Source: Deltaproteobacteria bacterium (lineage in GTDB: Bacteria; Desulfobacterota; Desulfobacteria; Desulfobacterales; QNYZ01). Taken from it: a DNA stretch of 64,000 nucleotides. The position numbers and the translations under genes are program-made. Position 1 is the stretch's first letter. Each line of letters starts with the position of its first letter. Location of the stretch: assembly GCA_003973265.1 (NCBI GenBank), contig QNYZ01000061.1:1-64000 (forward strand). Direction: 5' to 3'. The notes beneath the pieces were generated by a model that saw nothing but the letters and a program-made list of their open reading frames with translations, ran no database searches and was not told the DNA's origin. Of this stretch, positions 8,844-17,623 are shown piece after piece.

Positions 8844-9844
8844 TCGTTTTAGGTATCGAATCCTCGTGTGATGAAACCGCCGCCGCCGTGGTGAAAAACG
8901 GTACCCGCATCCTCGCTTCGGTTGTCGCCTCTCAGGTCGATGTGCATCGCCCCTACGGCGGCGTGGTGCCAGAGCTGGCGTCACGGCAGCATATCGAAGC
9001 CATCGTTCCGGTCGTGGACCAGGCGCTGGCCGAAGCAGGCCTGAAGGCCGCCAGGATTGACGCGGTGGCCGCCACTCAGGGCCCCGGCCTGGTGGGGGCC
9101 CTGCTGGTGGGCTTTTCCTTTGCCAAGGCCTATGCCTATGGGCTGGGAAAGCCCTGGGTCGGCGTCAATCACCTCATCGGACATATCCATTCTCTTTTCC
9201 TGACGTCCGACCCGCCCCTTTTTCCATTTGTGGCGCTCCTGGTGTCCGGCGGCCATACGAGTCTCTATTATGTGACCTCGTACCTTGAGGCAGAACTCAT
9301 GGGCCAGACCCGCGATGACGCGGCCGGAGAAGCCTTTGACAAAGTGTCCAAGCGCCTCGGGCTGGGATATCCCGGCGGGGAAATTATCGGCAGAATCGCC
9401 CGGAAAGGCACACCGGGAAAAATGGCTTTTCCCCGATCTTATCTCGATCCGCACGGATTTGACTTCAGTTTCAGTGGATTAAAATCGGCTGTGCGCCGGT
9501 ATGTTGATGAACACCCGCACGGCCTTGAAAAGGAGATGCCCGATATCGCTGCCGAGTTCCAGGAAGCGGTCGTCGATGTCCTCACCGACAAACTGGTTGC
9601 CGGGGCCGGATTCAAAAACTGCCGCCGGATTGCACTGGTCGGGGGGGTCGCGGCCAATCAGCGCCTGCGGGAACAATTAACGCTGAAAGCGGCCCCTGCC
9701 GGCTTAACGGTGACAATTCCACCGGTCGGGCTCTGCGGCGACAATGCCGCCATGATCGCGGCCGCCGGGTACCATTCCCTGCGGGCAGGCAAGAGCGGCA
9801 ACCTGGCGGATGACGTCTACTCAAGAAAAGATTTGCGCTCGTGA
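8840..9844 (+). CDS. tsaD: tRNA N6-adenosine threonylcarbamoyltransferase
   Basis: LGIESSCDETAAAVV...NHLIGHIHS...SGGHTSLYYV...GGVAANQRLRE. Confidence 0.96.
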   Translation: MIVLGIESSCDETAAAVVKNGTRILASVVASQVDVHRPYGGVVPELASRQHIEAIVPVVDQALAEAGLKAARIDAVAATQGPGLVGALLVGFSFAKAYAYGLGKPWVGVNHLIGHIHSLFLTSDPPLFPFVALLVSGGHTSLYYVTSYLEAELMGQTRDDAAGEAFDKVSKRLGLGYPGGEIIGRIARKGTPGKMAFPRSYLDPHGFDFSFSGLKSAVRRYVDEHPHGLEKEMPDIAAEFQEAVVDVLTDKLVAGAGFKNCRRIALVGGVAANQRLREQLTLKAAPAGLTVTIPPVGLCGDNAAMIAAAGYHSLRAGKSGNLADDVYSRKDLRS

Positions 9845-9989
9845 CAGCCGGCAAAATGCGGGATGCCCGCCCGGATACAAACCCGGGCAGGCGTCCGTAA
9901 AATGGTTTATGTGACCCACCGCCTTGATTATTCCCGTTTAGGCGTTAGTTTATTTACATCCAACAAAAATCTCATAAAGGAGACGGCCC

Positions 9990-10667
9990 ATGGCCTTTGA
10001 AACCAAAGAACAGGTCCTGGAGAAAATCCTCCAGAGCCCGAAAATCAAATGTAAGTATTGCCAGCAGGAGATGAGCCTGTGGGAACCGCCCTTAATATCC
10101 TTTGGCGATGGGCTGGGGTGGGGATCGCCGTATTTATATGTATGCTATAATGATGAGTGTTCGGTGTATCAGAGCGGATGGGAAAATTTAAAGGAAAACT
10201 ATGCCCATCACGCGTCCTATCGCTGTATCTGCTACCCGGAATCCGGAACATATGAGCTGATGCCCGTATTCAGCCCCCAGGGCGGCCAGGGACAGATAAT
10301 CGACGAAGAAGCCCTGGCGGCGGAAGAGGCCCTCAAGGAAAATATCAAGCGGGGATTCAGTGTGCTGACCGATTGCTATACCCGTAAGGACATGATGCCG
10401 GTGATGCAGATGCTGATGGATCCCACCGAACCGGCCCGGGTACGTATCAAAGCGGCAGAGATGATTGGTGATTTCGGAGAAGCCGAGGCCGTCGAACCGA
10501 TTCGGAATGTCAAATTCGGCAACGATCTTCTTCAAAAAGCGGCCGATGGTGCCGTTAAAAAAATCCACGAGCGTTTTTTTACCCGAGAATGCCCGTTCTG
10601 CGCCGAAATCATCAAGAAACGGGCCAAGATATGCAAGCACTGCGGCCAGGATGTGGCCGGAAAATAG
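9990..10667 (+). CDS. Conserved hypothetical protein with N- and C-terminal zinc ribbons and HEAT-like segment
   Basis: CKYCQQEM...CPFCAEIIKKRAKICKHCGQ; upstream aaaggagacg RBS. Confidence 0.75.
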   Translation: MAFETKEQVLEKILQSPKIKCKYCQQEMSLWEPPLISFGDGLGWGSPYLYVCYNDECSVYQSGWENLKENYAHHASYRCICYPESGTYELMPVFSPQGGQGQIIDEEALAAEEALKENIKRGFSVLTDCYTRKDMMPVMQMLMDPTEPARVRIKAAEMIGDFGEAEAVEPIRNVKFGNDLLQKAADGAVKKIHERFFTRECPFCAEIIKKRAKICKHCGQDVAGK

Positions 10668-10713
10668 TATCAGAATCGCCGGCCATTCCAGACAAAACGA
10701 TTTATCGGCAAGA

Positions 10714-11583
10714 TTACAACGCCCTGAGATACTCTGGTTTCAATGTCACATTCCCGGCCAGCGCGTCATCAATCAACGCCAGGGTGGCTTCTTTGTCCCT
10801 GGGCATCCGGGCCCGGACAGGCAGGTAATTGGACGCATGGTTGGCATGGAACAATCCCCGCGACAGATGGGTGGCGGCAATCATTTCGCGAAGTTCCCGC
10901 AGCATCTCTTCGGGCCCTATCAGCGTAAACGCGCCGGTTTCGTATTCCCGGTGAAGCGGTGTTTCCGGGATCAGCATGAGGCTGAGTGCCCCGACGTAAT
11001 TGGGATCAATGGCCGACAGCACCCGCCCGGTCTCGGCGGCGTGAATCAGTGAGCGCTCCCGCCCGGCGATTCCCAAAAGAACGGTAACGGATAATTTGAA
11101 TCCGGCCGCCAGGGCCTTTTTCCCCATTTCAATCGCCCTTTCGGATGACACCCCCTTCTTGATTCTCTTCAAGGTGACATCATCGCCGGTTTCAATCCCC
11201 ATGTATAAAATTCCCAGGCCATGCGCCCGCAGCGCCGCCAGCTCTTCGGGGCTTTTCATTCCCAGGCTTTTGGCGTTGGCATAAGCGCCCACGCGCGTCA
11301 CCCACGGAAGTTTTTCCTGAATCGCCGTCAGAATACCCAGCAGTCTTTTCTGGGGAACGATCAAGGCATCACCGTCGCAGAGAAACATCCGCCGCTGCCG
11401 CCGGCAATACTCAGCCGCAAATTCGATATCGGCCCGGATCATTTCTTCGGACTTGATTTTAAACCGTTCGCCAGTGTAAGTACCGCAAAAAGTGCACTTG
11501 TTATGCGAACACCCCACGGTGACCTGCAGCAGGATACTGTTGGCTTCGCTCGGCGGCCGGATGATATTTCCCTCGTAGTGCAT
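10714..11583 (-). CDS. Radical SAM protein
   Basis: TVGCSHNKCTFCGTYTGERF (CxxxCxxC) with IETGDD motif. Confidence 0.9.
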   Translation of the reverse strand: MHYEGNIIRPPSEANSILLQVTVGCSHNKCTFCGTYTGERFKIKSEEMIRADIEFAAEYCRRQRRMFLCDGDALIVPQKRLLGILTAIQEKLPWVTRVGAYANAKSLGMKSPEELAALRAHGLGILYMGIETGDDVTLKRIKKGVSSERAIEMGKKALAAGFKLSVTVLLGIAGRERSLIHAAETGRVLSAIDPNYVGALSLMLIPETPLHREYETGAFTLIGPEEMLRELREMIAATHLSRGLFHANHASNYLPVRARMPRDKEATLALIDDALAGNVTLKPEYLRAL

Positions 11584-11735
11584 GTCTCTCCTTTTTAAGC
11601 TGCCATTTTTATCGAATCATTATGCGGCATCAAAATAAAATTTCAAGCTAAAAACCACTTTATAGCCTTTACTTTTGGCGCATATGAATTAGATTAATTC
11701 GATCAGGGACGTTTGTCCGAACCAAAGGAGGTCGT

Positions 11736-12032
11736 ATGCCCGAAGAATTACAAGTTCCAGATTCACTCCAGATGACATTCAAACGGATGCTGCACCGTCT
11801 GCCTGCTGATAGGCGAAAAGATATCGACCTCCAGAAAAGCATTCTTCTTTTTCTGAAACTGGGCGGTGAACGACTGGCGCGGGCACGGATAAAACTGGCC
11901 GCCTCCCCTTTTCCGAAAAATTTTTCTGTCGTTAAACTGCGCCCCCAGCCCATTGCAGATGACCCCGTCAAAGAAACTGAAGCCGACCCGAAAACGCAAG
12001 CTGAAGATGCTACCGCTGAGGACGACGGGTAA
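11736..12032 (+). CDS. Small hypothetical protein
   Basis: 98-aa ORF with strong aaaggaggtcgt RBS directly upstream. Confidence 0.55.
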   Translation: MPEELQVPDSLQMTFKRMLHRLPADRRKDIDLQKSILLFLKLGGERLARARIKLAASPFPKNFSVVKLRPQPIADDPVKETEADPKTQAEDATAEDDG

Positions 12033-12219
12033 AAACCTGGAATCGACCAGGCGCCCGCCCAGGGCTACCCGGACCCGGGGGTAACCGGGCCCGGGGGTAC
12101 TCATATTGTCCGTCGTCTCATTTAGTTCCGCAGATCCATTTCCTTTGCATCCTTTCGACGTTTATTTTCCCGAAAGTATCGGGTGACCGCGCCATCCGAA
12201 CCCTGTAACCACCGGTCCA

Positions 12220-12248
12220 TTGACACTTCCCGGCCATGTTGATTATAT
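12220..12248 (+). promoter_or_regulatory. Sigma70-like promoter (TTGACA-N17-TTATAT)
   Basis: ttgaca cttcccggccatgttga ttatat upstream of the GcvT-SHMT gene; ORF-track start at 12236 lies inside it. Confidence 0.55.
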
Positions 12249-12301
12249 TTTCGGCATCGTCTCGTTCACCGGGATCATGCATCCGAAAGGGGAAAAACCC
12301 A

Positions 12302-14953
12302 ATGGCTTCCTTAAAAAAAACCGTACTTTACGATCGTCATCTCACCCTCGGTGCCCAAATGGTGGAATTCGGGGGCTGGGATATGCCGATCCAGTACCCC
12401 ACCGGCATTATTTCTGAACACCTCCTGACCCGAAAAGAAGCCGGCCTTTTCGACGTCTCACACATGGGGCGTGTCGTTTTCCGCGGAGCCGGGGCGCTTT
12501 CCTTCCTTCAGCATCTCCTTACCAACAACGCCGCGGCCCTGGAGGTGAACCGGAGCCAGTATACCATCATCGGCAACCGTGATGGCGGAGCGGTTGATGA
12601 TGCTTATCTTTACCGTTTCCGGAAAGATGCGTACCTGCTGGTCATCAATGCCGGCAACCGGGAAAAAGACCTGGCGCATTTCAAATCGATCCTGAAAGAT
12701 TTTCCCGAAACGGAATGCATCGACCAATCGGACGCCCTGGCCATGATCAGCCTCCAGGGCCCCCGGTCCAAGGGGATCCTCCATGAATGTATCGAGGCCG
12801 GCATGCTTCCCGATCCCCTTCGAAATGCCCTGGCAACGGTGACCATTTGCGGTGCGCCGGTTCAGATCGCCCGAACCGGCTATACCGGGGAACCGCTCTG
12901 TTTCGAATTGTTCGTTCCTTCTGAAAAAGCGCCGGCCCTCTGGGACCTGCTGATTGAAAAGGGTGCCCATCCCGTTGGATTGGGAGCCCGGGATACCCTT
13001 CGTCTCGAATCAGCCCTGCCCCTGTACGGCCATGAACTGGGAGATGATCCCGACGGAAAGCAAATCCCGATCTTTGCCCTGGAACTGGCCCGGGTGGCCG
13101 TCAGTTTTTCGCCCCTGAAAGGAAACTTTATCGGCCGCGTTCCGCTCAAACGCCAGTTCGACGCGTTCGAACGGTTAACCGGCCACGATTATTCGCGCAT
13201 CGATGACCTCCCTTTCCGAATCCGGCCGATTGCGCTGACCGGGCGCGGCGTGGCCCGGGCCGGCAGCCGCGTATCGATTGACGACCGGCCGGTGGGCGTG
13301 GTGACCAGCGGCACCATGGTCCCCTTCTGGAAAACCGAAGGGACCGGTGCCGAATCGATATTAACGGATCAGAAAGGGCGCCGGGCCATCGGCCTGGCGC
13401 TTCTCGACAGCCGGTTGAACGATGGAGATCCGATATCCATCGACATCCGGGGCAAAAAGATCGGGGCCGTGGTCGTTCCCTATCACCTCCGCAGTGAAGC
13501 CCCGCCCTATGCCCGGGCCGTGTTGCCGGATCAGCTCTACCCGGATAAAAAACGGACCGGACACGCTCCCGACATCACGGATAAGGTCCATCATCTGCTG
13601 AAACGCGCCGTGGAAAACAGTGCCTGGCGCCAGCAGGAGTGCATTAACCTGATCCCGTCCGAGCAGACGGCTTCCACCTTGAGTCGGTGCCTCACCATCC
13701 TCGATCCATCGGGCCGCTATGCCGAACATAAAAAGGTTAAAGCATTCTACGAAGCCGACGTCTTCTATTACCAGGGTGCCGATTTTATCAGCGAAGTCGA
13801 ACAACTGCTTCAGGAAGCACTGCTGGAATACCTGGGATGCCGGCAGGTTGAAACCCGGACGATCTCGGGTCAGATGGCCAACACCACCGTGTTCAGCGCC
13901 CTGGTGGACTACCTCAACCGGGCCGACCGGAAAAATGAACAACGGCGCATTGGAAAAGTCTTCAATCACCATATTATTCGGGGTGGCCATCTCTCGGCCC
14001 AGCCCATGGGAGCCCTGCGGGATTTTGTGGCCCGCGACCCGCAAACGGAAAAACCGGCCGTGATTAACTTTCCGGTCCTTGCCGACAACCCCTACCAGGT
14101 TGATCTGGCGGCCTGCGAGGCATTGTTTGACGAACACCGGCCCGAGCTGATCATCATGGGCCGCAGCATGACCATTCACAGGGAACCGGTGGCCGAATTG
14201 AGAAAAATGGTGGACGACCTCGCGCCGGGATGCATTCTCATGTACGACATGGCCCATGTGCTGGGGCTGGTCGGCCCCCACTTCCAGAACCCGTTTGCCG
14301 AAGGCGCCGATATCGTCACCGGGTCCACCCACAAAACATTTTTCGGCACCCAGCGCGGCATCGTGGCCGCCGACTGGGATCGCATGGACGGCCGCTATCC
14401 TTTATGGGAGGCCATTGAACGGCGCGCGTTTCCCGGCGGCGTCAGCAACCACCACCTGGGCACCCTGCTGGGGCTTTTAATGGCGACCTACGAGATGAAT
14501 CATTTCCGGGATGACTACCAGCGCCAGGTCATTGCCAATGCAAAAGCTTTTGCCCGGGCCCTTGCCGATACGGGGCTGGACGTGGCCGGCGATTCCGCCG
14601 TATCGTTTACCGAAACCCACCAGGTCATCCTCAATGTGGGATACGCCCAGGGTCCGGAAATCGCCCGGCGGCTGGAAGACAATAATATCATTCTCAACTA
14701 TCAGGCCTCACCCGTGGAAGAAGGGTTTACCGCATCCGGCTCGCTGCGCATGGGGGTGGCGGAGATGACCCGTTTCGGCATGATTGAATCAGACTTTGGG
14801 CGCCTGGCCGGATTCATGCGTGACGTCATTCTGGATAAAAAAAATGTCAAACAGGCCGTAACCGATTTTCGCAGGCCGTTCCTGGCCATGCGGTATTGCT
14901 TCCATACCGGTGACTTTCAGGATCTGTTCGAACTGATCCACGGGCTGATTTAA
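12302..14953 (+). CDS. Fusion of aminomethyltransferase-like (GcvT) domain and serine hydroxymethyltransferase-like (GlyA) domain
   Basis: N-term LYDRHLTLGAQMVEFGGWDMPIQYP...FDVSHMGRVVF; C-term ECINLIPSEQT...YAEHKKVKAFYE...GSTHKTFFGTQRG; start set at ATG after gaaaggggaaaaaccca. Confidence 0.88.
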   Translation: MASLKKTVLYDRHLTLGAQMVEFGGWDMPIQYPTGIISEHLLTRKEAGLFDVSHMGRVVFRGAGALSFLQHLLTNNAAALEVNRSQYTIIGNRDGGAVDDAYLYRFRKDAYLLVINAGNREKDLAHFKSILKDFPETECIDQSDALAMISLQGPRSKGILHECIEAGMLPDPLRNALATVTICGAPVQIARTGYTGEPLCFELFVPSEKAPALWDLLIEKGAHPVGLGARDTLRLESALPLYGHELGDDPDGKQIPIFALELARVAVSFSPLKGNFIGRVPLKRQFDAFERLTGHDYSRIDDLPFRIRPIALTGRGVARAGSRVSIDDRPVGVVTSGTMVPFWKTEGTGAESILTDQKGRRAIGLALLDSRLNDGDPISIDIRGKKIGAVVVPYHLRSEAPPYARAVLPDQLYPDKKRTGHAPDITDKVHHLLKRAVENSAWRQQECINLIPSEQTASTLSRCLTILDPSGRYAEHKKVKAFYEADVFYYQGADFISEVEQLLQEALLEYLGCRQVETRTISGQMANTTVFSALVDYLNRADRKNEQRRIGKVFNHHIIRGGHLSAQPMGALRDFVARDPQTEKPAVINFPVLADNPYQVDLAACEALFDEHRPELIIMGRSMTIHREPVAELRKMVDDLAPGCILMYDMAHVLGLVGPHFQNPFAEGADIVTGSTHKTFFGTQRGIVAADWDRMDGRYPLWEAIERRAFPGGVSNHHLGTLLGLLMATYEMNHFRDDYQRQVIANAKAFARALADTGLDVAGDSAVSFTETHQVILNVGYAQGPEIARRLEDNNIILNYQASPVEEGFTASGSLRMGVAEMTRFGMIESDFGRLAGFMRDVILDKKNVKQAVTDFRRPFLAMRYCFHTGDFQDLFELIHGLI

Positions 14954-16461
14954 GCTGCACCCGGATCCGGGCCGGGTTCGGGATGCCAGGAACGAACCTT
15001 GATCTTTTCCGGAAACGCATGGGGTTTGTAGATCGATTTGTTCACCAGCAGGCGCAGGCACTCCTGAATCCCCTCGGACATCGTGGGGTGGGGATGCACC
15101 GATTTGAGAACGTCCCGAATCCCCTTGTCCTGGTCCATCAACATGGCGACCGTCATAATGGTACTGGACGCCTGGGGCCCGGCGGCCCGCATTCCCAATA
15201 TTTTCTGTTCCTCATCATCTCCGACGATGATTTTCACAAACCCGTCCACGGACCGCATGGCGATGGCCCGGTTCACCAGGCAATTGGCATAGGAAGCCAC
15301 CCGGTAGGCAATCTTCTGCTCCCGGCACTGTTTCTCATTCAATCCCACGGCGGCCACCGGGGGTGAGAAAAACATCACTGTCGACATATTATCGTACCGC
15401 AACGGCCACCGGTTCACACCATACATATGTTTGACGGCATAACGCCCCTCGGTTTCCGCCAGGTTAACCAGGGCGGGATGCGCCGTGACATCACCGGCCG
15501 CGTATATATGGTCACAGATCCGGCAATTGTTATCGGCCGGCAGCCGGCCATTTTCAGCCACCTTTATCCCCGCTTTTTCCAGACCCAGCCCGGACAGGTT
15601 CGGAACCCGTCCAATGGAGAGCAAGAGCGCGTCCACCTTGATGAAACGAAATCGGGTATCGGATTGACAAATTTCTATTTCAAGGCCGTCACTTTTCGAT
15701 TCAATATGGCATAATCTGGCCGCATGCATGATATTAACGTTATTCTGTCGGAGATGGTCGCTGACAAAGTGGCTGATATCCGGGTCTTCAAAGGGAAGAA
15801 TCTGGTCCTGGTGGTCCAAAATCACCACCTCGGTCTGGCCGAAATTGGAAAAAATCGTCGCATATTCACACCCGACAATGCCTGCACCGACAATCATCAG
15901 GCGGCGGGGAAATGACTTCAGCCGCAAAATTCCATCTGAGTCGAGAACCCGTTTCTGGTCAACCGCTACATCGCGCAGGGATCGTGGTTTGGCGCCGGTG
16001 GCAATCAGGAAAAAATCTGCTGAAATCTCTTCCTGCAGACGCCCCCCGCAAATGAGGGCCAGGCGATGCGGAGAAATAAACGTCCCCTCTCCCCGTTTGA
16101 AGGTAATCGATCCCGGTCCGTTCCATTTTTCCGGGGAAAAGGCCTTGAGCTGACTACGCATCTGCTCCTGTTTTTCCCGGATGGCGGTGAGCACGGTATT
16201 GCGCAGGGCACCATAATCCACGGCAATGGACTCGGCCTGATACCCCCGACCTGTTTTACAGGCCACATCAAAGTCCTTGGCCAGTTCCCACATGGTTTTG
16301 GATGCCAGGGCCCCCCACATGACCCCTGCCCCGCCGACTTGCGCTTTTTCCACGATACAGACGTGTTTACCCAGGTCCAGCGCCCGCATGGCAGCCGCAA
16401 ATCCACCGGGCCCGCAGCCGATAATGCAGACGTCAAAATGCAATGAAGCCGAACGCGGCAT
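14950..16461 (-). CDS. Dihydrolipoamide dehydrogenase/SthA-like flavoprotein lacking the redox cysteine pair
   Basis: CIIGCGPGGFAAAMRALDLGKHVCIVEKAQVGGAGVMWGALASKTMWE...VGAGIVGCEYATIF...IYAAGDVTAHPALVNLAETEGRYAV...HPHPTMSEGI; start trimmed to ATG with tggagga RBS. Confidence 0.85.
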   Translation of the reverse strand: MPRSASLHFDVCIIGCGPGGFAAAMRALDLGKHVCIVEKAQVGGAGVMWGALASKTMWELAKDFDVACKTGRGYQAESIAVDYGALRNTVLTAIREKQEQMRSQLKAFSPEKWNGPGSITFKRGEGTFISPHRLALICGGRLQEEISADFFLIATGAKPRSLRDVAVDQKRVLDSDGILRLKSFPRRLMIVGAGIVGCEYATIFSNFGQTEVVILDHQDQILPFEDPDISHFVSDHLRQNNVNIMHAARLCHIESKSDGLEIEICQSDTRFRFIKVDALLLSIGRVPNLSGLGLEKAGIKVAENGRLPADNNCRICDHIYAAGDVTAHPALVNLAETEGRYAVKHMYGVNRWPLRYDNMSTVMFFSPPVAAVGLNEKQCREQKIAYRVASYANCLVNRAIAMRSVDGFVKIIVGDDEEQKILGMRAAGPQASSTIMTVAMLMDQDKGIRDVLKSVHPHPTMSEGIQECLRLLVNKSIYKPHAFPEKIKVRSWHPEPGPDPGAA

Positions 16462-16636
16462 GACTTTCCTCCATTTCAATCTAGTGCCGTTACAACGAAT
16501 GAATATCACCGACCTGATAATGGCTGACAGCGATTGGTTCGCCCGCCTTTCCACCGACGAGCAATTTTGCTATATTCCATACTGCTAGTTCAGAATATAA
16601 TCATTATCGCCCGGCCATACAACGGTACTATTCGCC

Positions 16637-17548
16637 ATGGCCCGCAGGAAAAAGCCGATGACTCCACCGGAAGCGTCTCCCCCCGATACCCTGGTTACCA
16701 TCTACGATGGATTGACCAGACAAAGGGCCGGCTTATTCAGGCTGGTATTATTGTCGGCCGGCGTAGATGCCCACATGGCGGGGTCGGCTAACTCGTGGCA
16801 GATCCGGGTACCGGCCCATGCCAAAAGCGCTGCAGCGGCATCCATCGCCGCGTACCTGTCTGAAAACGAGGAACCCGCTCTCCCGTTACCGGCCTGGCCG
16901 GCTTTCAGAACCTGGGCCGGGATCGGGATGGCCCTGGTGATACTGGCTGCCCATCTGGCAATCCACTTCAGTGGCCAGACGGCCGCTTTGCAACGGATCT
17001 ATAACGCGTCGGCCGCGAACATTCTCAACGGCAGGCTTTACCGCATCGTCACGGCGCTGTTCCTGCATGCCGACGGATTGCATCTGATCGGAAATATGGT
17101 CGGACTGGCCCTGTTCGGGACAGCCGTTTGCAGTGTTGCAGGGTTCGGTGCGGGCAGCCTGATGATCCTGGTATCGGGGATGGCGGGAAACCTGTTGAAC
17201 GCCATTTTGTTACAATCCGGCCATCATTCCATCGGAGCGTCCACGGCAGTGTTCGGGGCCGTCGGGATCATCTCGGCCCATCTGTTCAGCGTTAAATGGC
17301 AGCAATTCGGCCATCGGCTGAAAACCTGGCTGCCGCTGGCAAGCGGCCTGGCACTCCTGGCCATTCTGGGTGCCAGTATCGAAACCGATGTCACCGCTCA
17401 CCTTTTCGGATATCTGTCCGGATGTATCATTGGTATGGTGTTTACGTCCGCGCGGGAGGCCTCTCCAGGCCGAAAGACCCAATATATCTGCCTGCTGGCG
17501 GCGGTTATCATTGTTCTGGTTTCATTTCTCAGTGCGATTTTCCCCTGA
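16637..17548 (+). CDS. Rhomboid family intramembrane serine protease
   Basis: HADGLHLIGNMVGL, GASTAVFGAVG (GxS motif), AHLFGYLSG histidine helix. Confidence 0.88.
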   Translation: MARRKKPMTPPEASPPDTLVTIYDGLTRQRAGLFRLVLLSAGVDAHMAGSANSWQIRVPAHAKSAAAASIAAYLSENEEPALPLPAWPAFRTWAGIGMALVILAAHLAIHFSGQTAALQRIYNASAANILNGRLYRIVTALFLHADGLHLIGNMVGLALFGTAVCSVAGFGAGSLMILVSGMAGNLLNAILLQSGHHSIGASTAVFGAVGIISAHLFSVKWQQFGHRLKTWLPLASGLALLAILGASIETDVTAHLFGYLSGCIIGMVFTSAREASPGRKTQYICLLAAVIIVLVSFLSAIFP

Positions 17549-17562
17549 TCCGCACTGAGAAA
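17525..17562. terminator. Perfect 12-bp inverted repeat (tttctcagtgcg/cgcactgagaaa) overlapping the rhomboid stop codon
   Basis: Direct inspection; no clear T-run on + strand. Confidence 0.45.
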
Positions 17563-17623
17563 TGCCAGATAATGTTCCAGGAATATTCAGCAGCGAATAC
17601 AGAATGCGCCACAAACCGGCCCG

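Noticed and set aside
12061-12100. Repeated acccgggggta/gcccgggggta
   Set aside because: Only two short copies after a small ORF; may be part of a weak terminator, no further support
12040-12300. Glycine riboswitch upstream of the GcvT-SHMT fusion
   Set aside because: I could not identify the conserved glycine aptamer core; only a sigma70-like promoter is evident
12236-12301. Upstream Met start of the GcvT-SHMT ORF
   Set aside because: Falls in the putative -10 region and encodes an unconserved N-terminus; the ATG at 12302 has a better RBS and family-like start
13361-14332. 323-aa minus-strand ORF antisense to the SHMT domain
   Set aside because: Shadow ORF of a conserved coding region; no motif or RBS
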